Of a DNA stretch of 64,000 bases, positions 26,983-35,852 are shown in pieces. The translations under genes and the position numbers were made by a program. Position 1 is the stretch's first letter. Each line of letters starts with the position of its first letter. Below the pieces are notes generated by a model. The model was not told where the DNA came from and made no database searches. It was given only the letters and a program-made list of their open reading frames with translations. This DNA comes from QFOX01 sp033763655 (GTDB lineage Bacteria > Pseudomonadota > Alphaproteobacteria > Rickettsiales > UBA3002), in assembly GCA_033763655.1 (NCBI GenBank), contig JANRKD010000002.1, forward strand, positions 84,881 to 148,880. Reading direction: 5' to 3'.

Positions 26983-27549
26983 ATGTTCATCCAGACCGAA
27001 GCCACCCCCAACCCCAACACCCTGAAATTTCTGCCTGGTCAGGCAGTGCTGGGCGAGAAAACCGCCTTTTTCACCGACCGCGACAACGCCAAAGCCTCGC
27101 CGCTGGCCAGTGCGCTGTTCGTGCTTGCCGACATCCGCGCAGTCTTTTTCGGCAGCGATTTTATTACCGTCACCAAGACCGAAGCCGCCCAGTGGGACGC
27201 CCTCAAACCGCAGATTTTAACCACCGTCATGGAGCATTACCAGAGCGGCCTGCCGCTGATGCAACCAGTAAAAGCAAGTGCCGGAACGACGGAGAATACC
27301 AAGGATTATTCCGCCGATGAGCAGGAAGTCGTTGATCAAATCAAGGAATTGCTTGAAACCCGCGTTCGCCCCGCCGTTGCGCAGGATGGTGGCGATATTA
27401 TCTTCCACAGCTTTAAGGAAGGGATTGTGCGGCTCGAAATGCATGGCGCCTGCTCGGGCTGCCCCAGCTCAACCGCGACGCTTAAAAGCGGCATCGAGAA
27501 CATGCTGAAACATTACATTCCGGAAGTGCTCGCCGTCGAGCCTGCCTAA
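26983..27549 (+). CDS. nfuA: NfuA-type iron-sulfur scaffold protein
   Basis: Carries and delivers Fe-S clusters to client proteins. The 188-residue protein has an Nfu_N domain (MFIQTEATPNPNTLKFLPGQ, residues 1-90) and a NifU C-terminal domain (about 108-185). The cluster-binding pair lies in CSGCPSS, preceded by RPAVAQDGGDI. This two-domain form is the alphaproteobacterial/mitochondrial NFU1 type. Likely clients in the window are NadA and IspH. Confidence 0.93.
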   Translation: MFIQTEATPNPNTLKFLPGQAVLGEKTAFFTDRDNAKASPLASALFVLADIRAVFFGSDFITVTKTEAAQWDALKPQILTTVMEHYQSGLPLMQPVKASAGTTENTKDYSADEQEVVDQIKELLETRVRPAVAQDGGDIIFHSFKEGIVRLEMHGACSGCPSSTATLKSGIENMLKHYIPEVLAVEPA

Positions 27550-27890
27550 GCCTGAATATCGAGCAGGAACTGGTCCACCCGGTTCTGCGTTTGCAGCACC
27601 CTGAGGTTTGCCTGCGCATTATAACTCGCCACTTGCGCCTCGACAATTTCCTGCGCCACATCCACGTTCGGGCGCTCGGCCACGTTGCCGTCCGCGCCCA
27701 CGGCGGGGAACGTCGCGGGGGCACGCTCGACCGCCCGCGCAGTGACGCCGCCCGTGGCGTCGGTGCTCTGCACAATATCCTGCGGCCTGAAATTTTCACT
27801 CTGCGCGTTGGCGACATTCACCGCCGCGTTGCGGATACGCTGCTCATTCGCAAACAGGCCCGAAAGCGCCGTGGCGCTGACACTGTCCAT
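27546..27890 (-). CDS. Flagellar basal-body rod-like protein
   Basis: A 114-residue protein resembling a miniature FlgB/FlgC-type axial protein. The N-terminus (SATALSGLFANEQRIRNAAVNVANAQ) has the rod-protein heptads. The C-terminus (VDVAQEIVEAQVASYNAQAN, then LRVLQTQNRVDQFLL) matches the Flg_bbr_C helix. No other flagellar gene is nearby, so a true rod function is uncertain. It converges with nfuA, and the stop codons overlap. Confidence 0.7.
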   Translation of the reverse strand: MDSVSATALSGLFANEQRIRNAAVNVANAQSENFRPQDIVQSTDATGGVTARAVERAPATFPAVGADGNVAERPNVDVAQEIVEAQVASYNAQANLRVLQTQNRVDQFLLDIQA

Positions 27891-28051
27891 CCTCTGCTCC
27901 TTCCTGGGCCCTGTGCGGGCCTCTCTACTATAGATTGCAGTCTACACCAAATTGCTTAATAAAGCACTTAGATTTTCTATCCCGGTAATAGCCGATGAAC
28001 TACAAAAGCTTCCCCATCTTTCCGGGGTAAATCTCTGCGGCTGGCGGGCGG

Positions 28052-28699
28052 TCAATTCCCCGGCGTGTCGAACACCAGCGCCTCGCGCAGCACGCCGACA
28101 AATAACTGCAGCGGACGGCTTAAATCAGTGGGAATCTCGCGATAGACGGAGGCCGCCTGCGGTATCAGGTCGAAGCGGGCGACGCGCGCCTTTTCCGCCG
28201 TGCGCATCTGCAGAATCATCTGCGGCGGCAACCCGAGCGCGTACTGGGTAAGCGGCGCGTTAGCTGCGCCCGCACCTTCCGCGCGCAGGGTGAGTGTCGG
28301 CGTCCCGGTGAAAGTGACGTCATAATGCTCGGGCGCTGCGCCATTTTTTGCATACAGCGCCTCGACACGCTTGGGGAAATGCACGCGGTAAAGGCCCGCG
28401 CGGCTATCCAGCGGCGTCAGGGTAACGCTCGGGAGGGAAATCGCGAAGGTCTCCTCGCCCTCGACCATCGACAGCGTCGCGCGGGTGACGCGCACCCCAA
28501 AAGCAAAGGGAAAGCCGGTCGATACCACCGCATCCGCCTCCAGCGACATCGTGCGGTGCGCCGTGCGCATCTGCTGATAGTAGTGGTGAATACTCGCCTC
28601 GACCTGCGCGACATCCCCCGCCATAAGCCAATGCCAGAGGAGAAACCACGCAAACACAAGGGCCAGCGCGCCTACGACGAGTTTCAGAATGTAACGCAT
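28052..28699 (-). CDS. DUF2125-like envelope protein
   Basis: A 215-residue protein with an N-terminal membrane anchor (about residues 5-25, ILKLVVGALALVFAWFLLW) and a beta-rich periplasmic domain. The STGFPFAFGVRVTRATL pattern is characteristic of the DUF2125 group in alphaproteobacteria. Function unknown. It is followed downstream by an empty 160-bp stretch and preceded by a repeat-filled intergenic region. Confidence 0.65.
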   Translation of the reverse strand: MRYILKLVVGALALVFAWFLLWHWLMAGDVAQVEASIHHYYQQMRTAHRTMSLEADAVVSTGFPFAFGVRVTRATLSMVEGEETFAISLPSVTLTPLDSRAGLYRVHFPKRVEALYAKNGAAPEHYDVTFTGTPTLTLRAEGAGAANAPLTQYALGLPPQMILQMRTAEKARVARFDLIPQAASVYREIPTDLSRPLQLFVGVLREALVFDTPGN

Positions 28700-28822
28700 A
28701 GGCGCGGCTCCCTTACAAAGATTCTCCGGCTATAATCTGATTCAGTCACGAATGCGACCCTTTGTCATCCCTCGTGAAAGCAGAACGCTTTAGCCGGTAG
28801 CCAGTCGTCACGCTCTCCCCTC

Positions 28823-28885
28823 GTCGTGCCGTCTTTATGACGGCATCCATCTTAAGGTAGACCCCGCAATCCATGCGGGGGGACA
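28823..28885. repeat. Palindromic interspersed repeat, family A copy 2
   Basis: Near-identical to 6687-6750, with the same GCCGTC/GACGGC and CCCCGCA/TGCGGGG hairpins. It differs by one base in the linker and by the loop of the second hairpin. Confidence 0.8.
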
Positions 28886-29003
28886 CGTGGGGTCGGGGTG
28901 ACACTGGGGACACACTAAAATCATTGTGTCCCCAGCGCGTCCCCTTCGCCCTTGCCCTTTCGGCCGGGCTGAACTGGCTGCCAGCGGTACCTCCCCATCC
29001 TTT

Positions 29004-29095
29004 GTCATGCCAGCTTTACGCTGGCGTCCAGCCCTTCAGGAAAACTCTCCGGCGCAGACGCGCCATGATGGATGCTGAAACACGTTCAGCATGAC
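29004..29095. repeat. Palindromic interspersed repeat, family D-like copy 3
   Basis: Begins GTCATGCCAGCTTTACGCTGG and ends with the inverted TGCTGAAAC...TTCAGCATGAC. It shares the outer GTCATGCC/GCATGAC design with the copies at 35746-35821 and 47977-48051, but its inner arms diverge. Confidence 0.65.
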
Positions 29096-29138
29096 ACACG
29101 GCGAGAGTGGTGCCCTGCGCAGGCTGCGGGAATCTTTT

Positions 29139-30134
29139 TCAGGCAATCGCGGTGCTCAGCGCCAGCATGCGCTCAAGCGGCTTTCTGGCCGCCGCCATCA
29201 ATTCGGGTGCCAGCGTCAACTCGGGCGTCTGGTCGCGCATGCACAGGTAAAGCTTTTCCATGGTGTTGAGCTTCATGAACTCGCAGGTGTTACACGCCAC
29301 GCAGGCGCCACCATCGAGCGCGCTTGGCACCGGGTGGAACACACTGCCCGGCGAGCGTTTCTTCATCTGGTGCAGGATGCCCGCTTCGGTCAGCACCAGA
29401 AATTCACTGCCCGCGTTGTCTTCGGCATATTTCAGCAGGCTTGAGGTCGAACCGACATGGTGGGCATAGGCCAGCAATGCCTCCGGGCATTCGGGATGCG
29501 CAATGATTTTTGCTTTCGGATGCGCCACGCTGAGCTTAATCAGCTCACGTTCGGAAAACCGCTCATGCACCATGCATGAGCCATCCCATAACAGCATATC
29601 GCGGCCGGTTTTTTTGTTGAGGTAGCTGCCGAGAAAACGGTCGGGCGCGAAGATAATTTTTTGATCGCGCGGCAACGAATTGAGGATAGTTTCAGCGTTG
29701 CTCGAAGTGACGATAATATCCGTCAGCGCCTTGATTTCCGCCGAGCAGTTGATGTAGCTAATCGCCAGATGCTCCGGATGCGCGGCGCGGAAGGCCTTGA
29801 ACTGCGCAGGCGGGCACGAAAGTTCGAGGCTACAGCCTGCGTTGATGTCGGGTAGCAGCACCTTTTTGGTGGGATTGAGAATTTTCGCCCCTTCCGCCAT
29901 GAATTTCACACCACAGAAGACAATCACCTCGGCGTTGGTTTCCGCCGCTTTGCGCGCCAGTTCGAGCGAATCGCCGATCACATCGGCGATGTCCTGGATG
30001 TCGTCGTCCTGGTAATAATGGGCGAGAATCACCGCGTTCATCGCGCGCTTCAAACGCAGAATCTCCTCCTCCAAATTGGGGGGAATTGGGCTTTTCAGCG
30101 AGTTGCCTGTGGCAATAGTGGCGTCAGTCTGCAT
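29139..30134 (-). CDS. nadA: Quinolinate synthase A
   Basis: Condenses iminoaspartate with dihydroxyacetone phosphate to quinolinate in de novo NAD synthesis; it needs a 4Fe-4S cluster. The 331-residue protein shows ILAHYYQDDDIQDIAD at the start, VFCGVKFMAEGAKIL with one cluster cysteine, HPECP, and CNTCEFMKLNTMEKLY with the C-terminal cysteine. No other nad gene is adjacent. Confidence 0.94.
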   Translation of the reverse strand: MQTDATIATGNSLKSPIPPNLEEEILRLKRAMNAVILAHYYQDDDIQDIADVIGDSLELARKAAETNAEVIVFCGVKFMAEGAKILNPTKKVLLPDINAGCSLELSCPPAQFKAFRAAHPEHLAISYINCSAEIKALTDIIVTSSNAETILNSLPRDQKIIFAPDRFLGSYLNKKTGRDMLLWDGSCMVHERFSERELIKLSVAHPKAKIIAHPECPEALLAYAHHVGSTSSLLKYAEDNAGSEFLVLTEAGILHQMKKRSPGSVFHPVPSALDGGACVACNTCEFMKLNTMEKLYLCMRDQTPELTLAPELMAAARKPLERMLALSTAIA

Positions 30135-30183
30135 GGAGTTTATGTAGTCTAAGCGCGGTGAAATGCAAGCAGTTGCGCGCGCG

Positions 30184-30720
30184 TCAGCAGGCGATTACCA
30201 GCCGCGTCTGCGGCGTCACCCTGCGCAGCACTTCAAGCAAATCCGCCTGCGCAAGCGCGATGCAGCCCTCGGTGCCCGCACCGTCCTCGCGCATCACATG
30301 CATAAAAATTGCGCTGCCTGCGCCGGTAATGACCGGTGCATCGATCCCATCGTTATAGCCCAGCGGGATAATTAGGTCGTATATGCCATCCGCGCGCCAG
30401 AGCTTTTCGTGGCGAGCGGCAAAGGGCAGCTTTACCGGCTGGTTATACAGCGCATGCGCAGGGTCGTCGCACCAGCCGTCCTCCGGGGTGAGCGGCATCA
30501 ATGGCAGCGCCGTTTGCAGTGGCGGGGCGATACGGTCGGGGCGGTAATAGCAGCCCCGCAGAGCAAAACTGCCGCGTGGGGTTTTCAGGTCACCTTCGCG
30601 CTTTTCGCCAACCGCAGCAAGGCCCGCGCGGCCAATACGGCATGCGTAACGCTTCCCCTCCGCTTCAAGGGTGGTTTCGTTGACGAGGGTGAGGGTGGCA
30701 ATGGGTGGCGGCGTGCTCAT
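30184..30720 (-). CDS. L,D-transpeptidase (YkuD) family protein
   Basis: A 178-residue protein with a YkuD catalytic region. It has the RIGRAGLAAVGEKREGDLKT substrate segment and a late FMHVMREDGAGTEGCIALAQ, holding the family's His and the active-site Cys in a Thr-Glu-Gly-Cys version of SxGC. YkuD enzymes form 3-3 or lipoprotein links in peptidoglycan. No signal peptide is visible, which suggests a cytosolic or atypically exported branch; this short type is common in alphaproteobacteria. Confidence 0.8.
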   Translation of the reverse strand: MSTPPPIATLTLVNETTLEAEGKRYACRIGRAGLAAVGEKREGDLKTPRGSFALRGCYYRPDRIAPPLQTALPLMPLTPEDGWCDDPAHALYNQPVKLPFAARHEKLWRADGIYDLIIPLGYNDGIDAPVITGAGSAIFMHVMREDGAGTEGCIALAQADLLEVLRRVTPQTRLVIAC

Positions 30721-30840
30721 ACGCCCCTTGTTTCAGCATCCGGCAATTTTGGCAAGAGGGCGGATGGGCGGCCCGTTCTGCACGGTGGCATTTCCGCCTA
30801 TTTCCTTGCATCCGCCTCAGAAATTGCCTAATCCACGGGT

Positions 30841-32760
30841 ATGAATGCGAAAACCCCCACCCCCCTGCTCGACCGCGTGCACCTGCCCGCCGATAGCCGC
30901 CACTTATCGACTGACGAGTTAAAACAGCTCGCCGACGATTTGCGCCGCGAGACGATTGATTCCGTTTCCGTCACCGGCGGGCATCTGGGCGCGGGGCTGG
31001 GCGTCGTCGAGTTGACCGTCGCGCTGCACCATGTATTCAACACCCCGCGCGATAAAATCATCTGGGATGTCGGCCATCAGGCCTACCCGCATAAAATCCT
31101 CACCGGACGGCGCGACCAGATCCGCACCATCCGCACTGGCGGCGGCTTGTCGGGCTTCTGCAAGCGCGAGGAATCGGAATACGATGCTTTTGGTGCGGGC
31201 CACTCCTCGACCAGTATTTCCGCCGGATTAGGCATGGCCGTCGCACGTGACATGGCGGGCGAGGATTTTGAGGTCATTGCCGTCATCGGCGACGGGGCGA
31301 TGAGCGCCGGTATGGCCTACGAGGCGATGAACAACGCCGGGGCGCTCGGCACCCGGCTGATCGTGGTGTTGAACGATAACGACATGTCCATCGCGCCGCC
31401 AACCGGGGCGATGAGCTCGTACCTCTCGCGGCTGATTTCCTCGAAATCGTACCGCAGTCTGCGCCATATTGGCAAAATGGTGGCAAGCAAATTCCCCGAG
31501 CCCTTGCAGCGCGCTGCACGCAGCACCGAGCGCCATTTGCGCACTTACGCCACCGGCGGCACGCTGTTTGAGGAGCTAGGGTTTTATTACGTCGGCCCGG
31601 TCGATGGGCACGACCTCGACCATTTGCTGCCCATCCTCAAAAATGTGCGTGACGAAAAAGATTCCGGCCCCGTGCTCATCCACGTGGTGACGCAGAAAGG
31701 CTACGGCTACGGCCCTGCCGAAGGTTCGGACGACAAATACCACGGTGTCACGAAGTTTGATGTTAAAACCGGCAAGCAAATCAAGCCTGCCGCCGGCGCG
31801 CCAAGCTACACCGGCGTGTTCGCGCAGGCGCTGATTCAGGAAGCCGAGCACGACGCAAAAATCGTCGCCATCACCGCCGCCATGCCCGGCGGCACGGGGC
31901 TTGACCGATTCGCCGCCGCTTTTCCCGAGCGCTGCTTCGATGTCGGCATTGCCGAGCAACACGCCGTCACTTTTGCCGCAGGTCTGGCCTGCGAAGGCTA
32001 CAAACCGTTCTGCGCGATTTACTCCACTTTCCTGCAACGCGCGTATGACCAACTGGTGCATGATGTGGCCATTCAGAACCTGCCGGTGCGCTTTGCGATC
32101 GACCGTGCGGGGCTGGTCGGCGCCGACGGCGCCACCCACGCCGGGGCGTTTGACATCGCCTATTTATGCACCCTGCCGGGCATGGTGGTGATGGCGGCGG
32201 GCGACGAGGCCGAGCTGAAGCATATGGTCGCGACCGCAGCGGCGCACGATAGCGGGCCGATTGCCTTCCGCTACCCGCGCGGTGAAGGGGTCGGCGTCAC
32301 CCTGCCCGAGCGCGGCGAAGTGCTCGAAATCGGCAAAGGCCGCGTGCTGCGCGAAGGCGGCGACGTCGCCTTGCTCAGCTTTGGCACGCGGCTCGCGGAT
32401 TGCCTGAAAGCGGCAGAGATGCTTTCCGCGCAGGGAATCAGCGTCACCGTGGCGGATGCCCGTTTTGCCAAACCGCTCGACGCGGCGCTGGTAGAAAAAT
32501 TACTGAAAAACCACGCGGCGGTGCTGACCGTCGAAGAAGGCGCATCCGGCGGCTTTGGCGCAGCAGTACTGGCCTACGCAAGCAATGCAGGCCTGCTTGA
32601 TGATGGCCGCGTGAAACTGCGCGCCCTCACCCTGCCCGATACCTATCAGGCGCACGACACCCCGGCCGCGCAACTGGCGCAAGCCGGGCTCGATGCCGCC
32701 CATATCGCGGAACAGGTGCTCGCACTGAACGCACAGGCGCGGCGCAGCAGAGTGGCGTAG
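30841..32760 (+). CDS. dxs: 1-Deoxy-D-xylulose-5-phosphate synthase
   Basis: Thiamine-diphosphate enzyme that joins pyruvate and glyceraldehyde 3-phosphate to start the MEP isoprenoid pathway, whose last enzyme IspH is also in this window. The 639-residue protein has GGHLGAGLGVVELTVALH and the ThDP motif VIGDGAMSAGMAYEAMNNAG. The central pyrimidine domain has DVGIAEQHAVTFAAGLA, and the C-terminal transketolase domain follows. It is flanked by genes on the other strand and is probably monocistronic. Confidence 0.95.
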   Translation: MNAKTPTPLLDRVHLPADSRHLSTDELKQLADDLRRETIDSVSVTGGHLGAGLGVVELTVALHHVFNTPRDKIIWDVGHQAYPHKILTGRRDQIRTIRTGGGLSGFCKREESEYDAFGAGHSSTSISAGLGMAVARDMAGEDFEVIAVIGDGAMSAGMAYEAMNNAGALGTRLIVVLNDNDMSIAPPTGAMSSYLSRLISSKSYRSLRHIGKMVASKFPEPLQRAARSTERHLRTYATGGTLFEELGFYYVGPVDGHDLDHLLPILKNVRDEKDSGPVLIHVVTQKGYGYGPAEGSDDKYHGVTKFDVKTGKQIKPAAGAPSYTGVFAQALIQEAEHDAKIVAITAAMPGGTGLDRFAAAFPERCFDVGIAEQHAVTFAAGLACEGYKPFCAIYSTFLQRAYDQLVHDVAIQNLPVRFAIDRAGLVGADGATHAGAFDIAYLCTLPGMVVMAAGDEAELKHMVATAAAHDSGPIAFRYPRGEGVGVTLPERGEVLEIGKGRVLREGGDVALLSFGTRLADCLKAAEMLSAQGISVTVADARFAKPLDAALVEKLLKNHAAVLTVEEGASGGFGAAVLAYASNAGLLDDGRVKLRALTLPDTYQAHDTPAAQLAQAGLDAAHIAEQVLALNAQARRSRVA

Positions 32761-32819
32761 AGCATTTGTGATTAAGTGCCTGCTGATAGAGCCGCTATTT
32801 CGGTTGGAACGGCGGGCGG

Positions 32820-33992
32820 TCAGCGTTTCACAATCGTCACATGGCCCATTTTTCGGCCAGGCCGCGATTCGGTTTTACCGTAAAGATGCACATGTGCCTC
32901 GGGGTTTTTCGCGTATTCCTCCCACTGCTGCCATTCGTCGCCCAGCAGATTAATCATCTCGCAGGGGCGGTGGGCGGTGGTGTCGCCCAGCGCCCAGCCG
33001 CAAATCGCGCGGATATGCTGCTCGAACTGCGCGGTGGGCGCGCCTTCCATACTCCAATGCCCGGAGTTATGCGGGCGCGGCGCCAGTTCGTTCACCAGCA
33101 ACCCATCCCTCGTTACAAATAATTCCACCGCCAGCAGCCCCACCACGTCGAGCGCCTCGGCCAGCGTTTTGGCGATGCGCACCGCTTCGGCCTGATGGGT
33201 ATCAATAAACGGTGCGGGCGCAATGGTTTTATGCAATACGCGGTCGCGGTGGATATTCTGCACCAGCGGATAGCAGCGCATTTCGCCGTGGGTCGAGCGG
33301 GCGACAATGATGGAAGCCTCGGCGGAGAAATCCACAAAGCCTTCGAGGACACACTCGGTTTTGCCGAGGGATGCCCACGCTGCTAAGCCCTCTCCCCCTG
33401 CGGGAGAGGGTTGGGTGAGGGGGCCATCCGCAGGGCGAGGACTCTGGTTAGCCCCCTCACCTAGCCTCTCCCGCAAGGGGAGAGGAACGCCTGAGTGTGT
33501 GGCACCACCTCGTATCACCACCTGCCCTTTGCCGTCATAGCCCATTTCAGCGGTTTTAAGCACCGCAGGCGTGCCGATGGCCTGAATGGCGGCGGCCAGT
33601 TCCTCCGGGGTGCGTACCGGCGCGAATGGCGCGGTGGCAATGCCCTGCGCGCGGATAAACTCCTTTTCGCGCAGGCGGTGGCGGGTAGTGAACAACACCG
33701 AGGGTTTTGGCCGCACTGCCACAATCGCATCGAGCATTTCGAGGGTTTCGGCGGGGATGTTTTCGAACTCGAAGGTTACCACATCGACGCTCTGGGCAAA
33801 ATCGCGCAGCGCCGTGGCGTCGCGGTAGGCGCCGATGGTGGTTTTGGTGGCGACATGGCTCGCCGGGGAATCTTTTTCCGGGGTATAAATATGCGTCTTA
33901 TAGCCCATACGCGAGGCGGCGCGCGCCAGCATGCGGCCCAGTTGCCCGCCGCCGACAATGCCGATGGTCGAACCGGGTGGGGTGATCGGCAT
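32820..33992 (-). CDS. purK: 5-(Carboxyamino)imidazole ribonucleotide synthase with an in-frame palindromic insertion
   Basis: ATP-dependent carboxylation of AIR in purine synthesis. The 390-residue ATP-grasp protein has GIVGGGQLGRMLARAA, KTAEMGYDGKGQVVI, CVLEGFVDFSAEASIIVAR and NELAPRPHNSGHWS. Between the GYDGKGQ loop and AAWASLGKTECVLEGF it carries about 33 extra residues (170-202) encoded by the palindrome at 33388-33485. The insertion is in the ATP-grasp domain near the flexible loop, and the frame is kept. The ATG at 33992 overlaps the purE stop (ATGA); a GTG one codon earlier is also open. Confidence 0.93.
   Translation of the reverse strand: MPITPPGSTIGIVGGGQLGRMLARAASRMGYKTHIYTPEKDSPASHVATKTTIGAYRDATALRDFAQSVDVVTFEFENIPAETLEMLDAIVAVRPKPSVLFTTRHRLREKEFIRAQGIATAPFAPVRTPEELAAAIQAIGTPAVLKTAEMGYDGKGQVVIRGGATHSGVPLPLRERLGEGANQSPRPADGPLTQPSPAGGEGLAAWASLGKTECVLEGFVDFSAEASIIVARSTHGEMRCYPLVQNIHRDRVLHKTIAPAPFIDTHQAEAVRIAKTLAEALDVVGLLAVELFVTRDGLLVNELAPRPHNSGHWSMEGAPTAQFEQHIRAICGWALGDTTAHRPCEMINLLGDEWQQWEEYAKNPEAHVHLYGKTESRPGRKMGHVTIVKR
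33388..33485. repeat. Palindromic interspersed repeat, family E copy 1, inside purK
   Basis: A 98-bp palindrome: CCCTCTCC...GGAGAGGG then GGTGAGGGGG at one end, GCCCCCTCACC then CCTCTCCC...GGGGAGAGG at the other. The hairpin CCCTCTCC/GGAGAGGG plus GGTGAGGG recurs at 42327-42362. It is translated in frame as part of PurK. Confidence 0.9.
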
Positions 33993-34504
33993 CACACCAC
34001 CTCCAGCTTAACATCCGCCGTTTGTTTGGCGCGCCATTGCGTCACCCGCGCCGCGAGTTTTTCATCGCCAAGCGCCAGAATCATCGCCGCGAGCAGGCCC
34101 GCATTCGCCGCACCTGCCTCACCAATGGCCAGCGTGCCGACTGGCACGCCTTTAGGCATCTGGGCGATAGAAAGCAGTGCGTCCATCCCCTGCAACGATT
34201 TACTCAACACCGGCACGCCAAGTACCGGTAGTGCCGTCAGCGAAGCCGTCATCCCCGGCAAATGCGCCGCACCACCTGCACCCGCGATGATAACTTTGAG
34301 GCCGCGCTTTTGTGCCGTCGTCGCATATTCGTAAAGGCGGCGCGGCGTGCGGTGGGCGGAAACCACTTTCGCCTCATACGGCACCTTGAGCACATCAAGC
34401 ATGTCGGCGGCGGCTTTCATCGTCACCCAATCGCTCTGGCTGCCCATGATGATGCCCACAACGGGCTTCTTAAGCGTTTTTCTGGCGGTTTTCGTTGCGG
34501 CCAT
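33992..34504 (-). CDS. purE: 5-(Carboxyamino)imidazole ribonucleotide mutase
   Basis: Rearranges N5-CAIR, the PurK product, to CAIR. The 170-residue protein has VGIIMGSQSDWVTMKAAAD, the VVSAHRTPRRLYEYA active-site segment and IIAGAGGAAHLPGM. It is upstream of purK with an ATGA overlap, forming the usual purEK pair. Confidence 0.95.
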   Translation of the reverse strand: MAATKTARKTLKKPVVGIIMGSQSDWVTMKAAADMLDVLKVPYEAKVVSAHRTPRRLYEYATTAQKRGLKVIIAGAGGAAHLPGMTASLTALPVLGVPVLSKSLQGMDALLSIAQMPKGVPVGTLAIGEAGAANAGLLAAMILALGDEKLAARVTQWRAKQTADVKLEVV

Positions 34505-34604
34505 CGTCGCCTCGTCGCAGGTGAAAGCGCCTTCATTATACTACTGTTGCCACCCGGTCAAACCTGAGGTAAGCAATGGCCTCCACCTGATACGGGATAC
34601 GCCC

Positions 34605-35735
34605 ATGAAAATCGCTGCCGCCAAAGAATCCTCGCCGCTTGAAGCCCGCGTTGCCCTGACGCCCGACACGGCAAAGAAATTTGTCGCCGCCGGCATCACT
34701 GTCACGGTTGAGGCGGGCGCTGGCCTTGGCTCGGGTATTAGCGACCAGGCTTACGAAGCGGCAGGCGCACAGGTTGCCCCCAGCGCCGGGGAAGCCTATC
34801 GGGGCGCCGACATCGTGCTATGCGTCGATACCCCGGATGCGGCAGGCATCGCTCTCATTCCGCAAGGGGCTATCCTTGTCGGCATGATGAACCCACTCGA
34901 CCCCAAAACCCGGTTTACGGCACTGAATGAGCGCTCCATCCACGCCTATGCGATGGAGTTTCTGCCCCGCATCAGCCGCGCACAATCGATGGACGTGCTC
35001 TCCTCGCAAAGCAACCTTGCGGGCTACCGCGCAGTCATCGAGGCGGTCGCCGCCACCTCCAAAACTGTGCCGATGATGATGACCGCCGCCGGCACTATCC
35101 CCCCGGCAAAGGCACTGGTGCTGGGTGCGGGCGTGGCGGGCTTACAGGCGATTGCCACCGCCAAACGTCTGGGTGCGGTGGTCAGCGCCTTTGATGTGCG
35201 GGCGGCAGTGAAGGAGCAGGTGCAATCCCTCGGCGCGAAATTTGTCGAAGTCGCCGCAGCAGAGGACGCGCAAACCAGCGGTGGCTATGCCAAAGAGATG
35301 GACGATGACTACAAGCGCCGTCAGGAAGCGGCGATTGCCGAGGTGATTAAAACGCAGGACATCATTATTTCCACCGCGCTTATCCCCGGCAAACCCGCGC
35401 CGGAGCTGATTACCGGCGCCATGGTGGCCAGCATGAAACCCGGCAGCGTGATTGTCGATCTGGCGGCGGCCAACGGTGGCAACTGCAAACTCACCCGGGC
35501 GGATGAGGTAATCGTCACCGACAACGGCGTGACCATCATTGGCTACACCAACATGCCCAGCCGCGCCGCGAGCGACGCCAGCCCGCTCTATGCGCGCAAT
35601 CTGCAAACCTTTGTCATGACCCTGATGTTCGACAAAGAAACCAAAACCTTAAAGCTGCTTTCGGATGATGAACTCATTAAAGGCACGCTGATTACCAAAG
35701 GCGGCGCGGTAGTGCATCCCGCGCTTGCTAAATAA
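34605..35735 (+). CDS. pntAA: NAD(P) transhydrogenase subunit alpha, part 1
   Basis: NAD(H)-binding domain I of the proton-translocating transhydrogenase, which makes NADPH from NADH at the expense of the proton gradient. The 376-residue protein begins MKIAAAKESSPLEARVALTP. It has the NAD-binding LGAGVAGLQAIATAKRLGA and the mobile-loop region with YAKEMDDDYKRRQ. The ATG at 34605 is chosen; a longer open frame overlaps the purE 5' end. The split AA/AB/B form is usual in alphaproteobacteria. NADPH made here could serve PhaB. Confidence 0.94.
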   Translation: MKIAAAKESSPLEARVALTPDTAKKFVAAGITVTVEAGAGLGSGISDQAYEAAGAQVAPSAGEAYRGADIVLCVDTPDAAGIALIPQGAILVGMMNPLDPKTRFTALNERSIHAYAMEFLPRISRAQSMDVLSSQSNLAGYRAVIEAVAATSKTVPMMMTAAGTIPPAKALVLGAGVAGLQAIATAKRLGAVVSAFDVRAAVKEQVQSLGAKFVEVAAAEDAQTSGGYAKEMDDDYKRRQEAAIAEVIKTQDIIISTALIPGKPAPELITGAMVASMKPGSVIVDLAAANGGNCKLTRADEVIVTDNGVTIIGYTNMPSRAASDASPLYARNLQTFVMTLMFDKETKTLKLLSDDELIKGTLITKGGAVVHPALAK

Positions 35736-35745
35736 AAAGAAGCTT

Positions 35746-35821
35746 GTCATGTCAGCGAACGCGGACATCCAGTTTTTGTTTGCACTTCGTGCGCTGGACG
35801 CCAAATCAAGTTTGGCATGAC
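35746..35821. repeat. Palindromic interspersed repeat, family D copy 1
   Basis: A 76-bp palindrome in the gap between pntAA and pntAB. It starts GTCATGTCAGCGAACG and ends CAAGTTTGGCATGAC, with inner arms CATCCAG and CTGGACG. It shares design and half-sites with 47977-48051. The element sits inside an operon, so it is probably transcribed and may form an mRNA hairpin. Confidence 0.8.
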
Positions 35822-35852
35822 AAAGAATCAAGACCGAATACTGGAGACTAAA

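Larger units (their letters stand above)
28700..29138. other. Gene-free, repeat-filled intergenic region
   Basis: A 439-bp gap between the DUF2125-like gene and nadA. It holds a family A palindrome (28823-28885), a GGGGACAC/GTGTCCCC hairpin (about 28906-28936) and a family D-like palindrome (29004-29095). No convincing coding sequence was seen. Confidence 0.7.
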
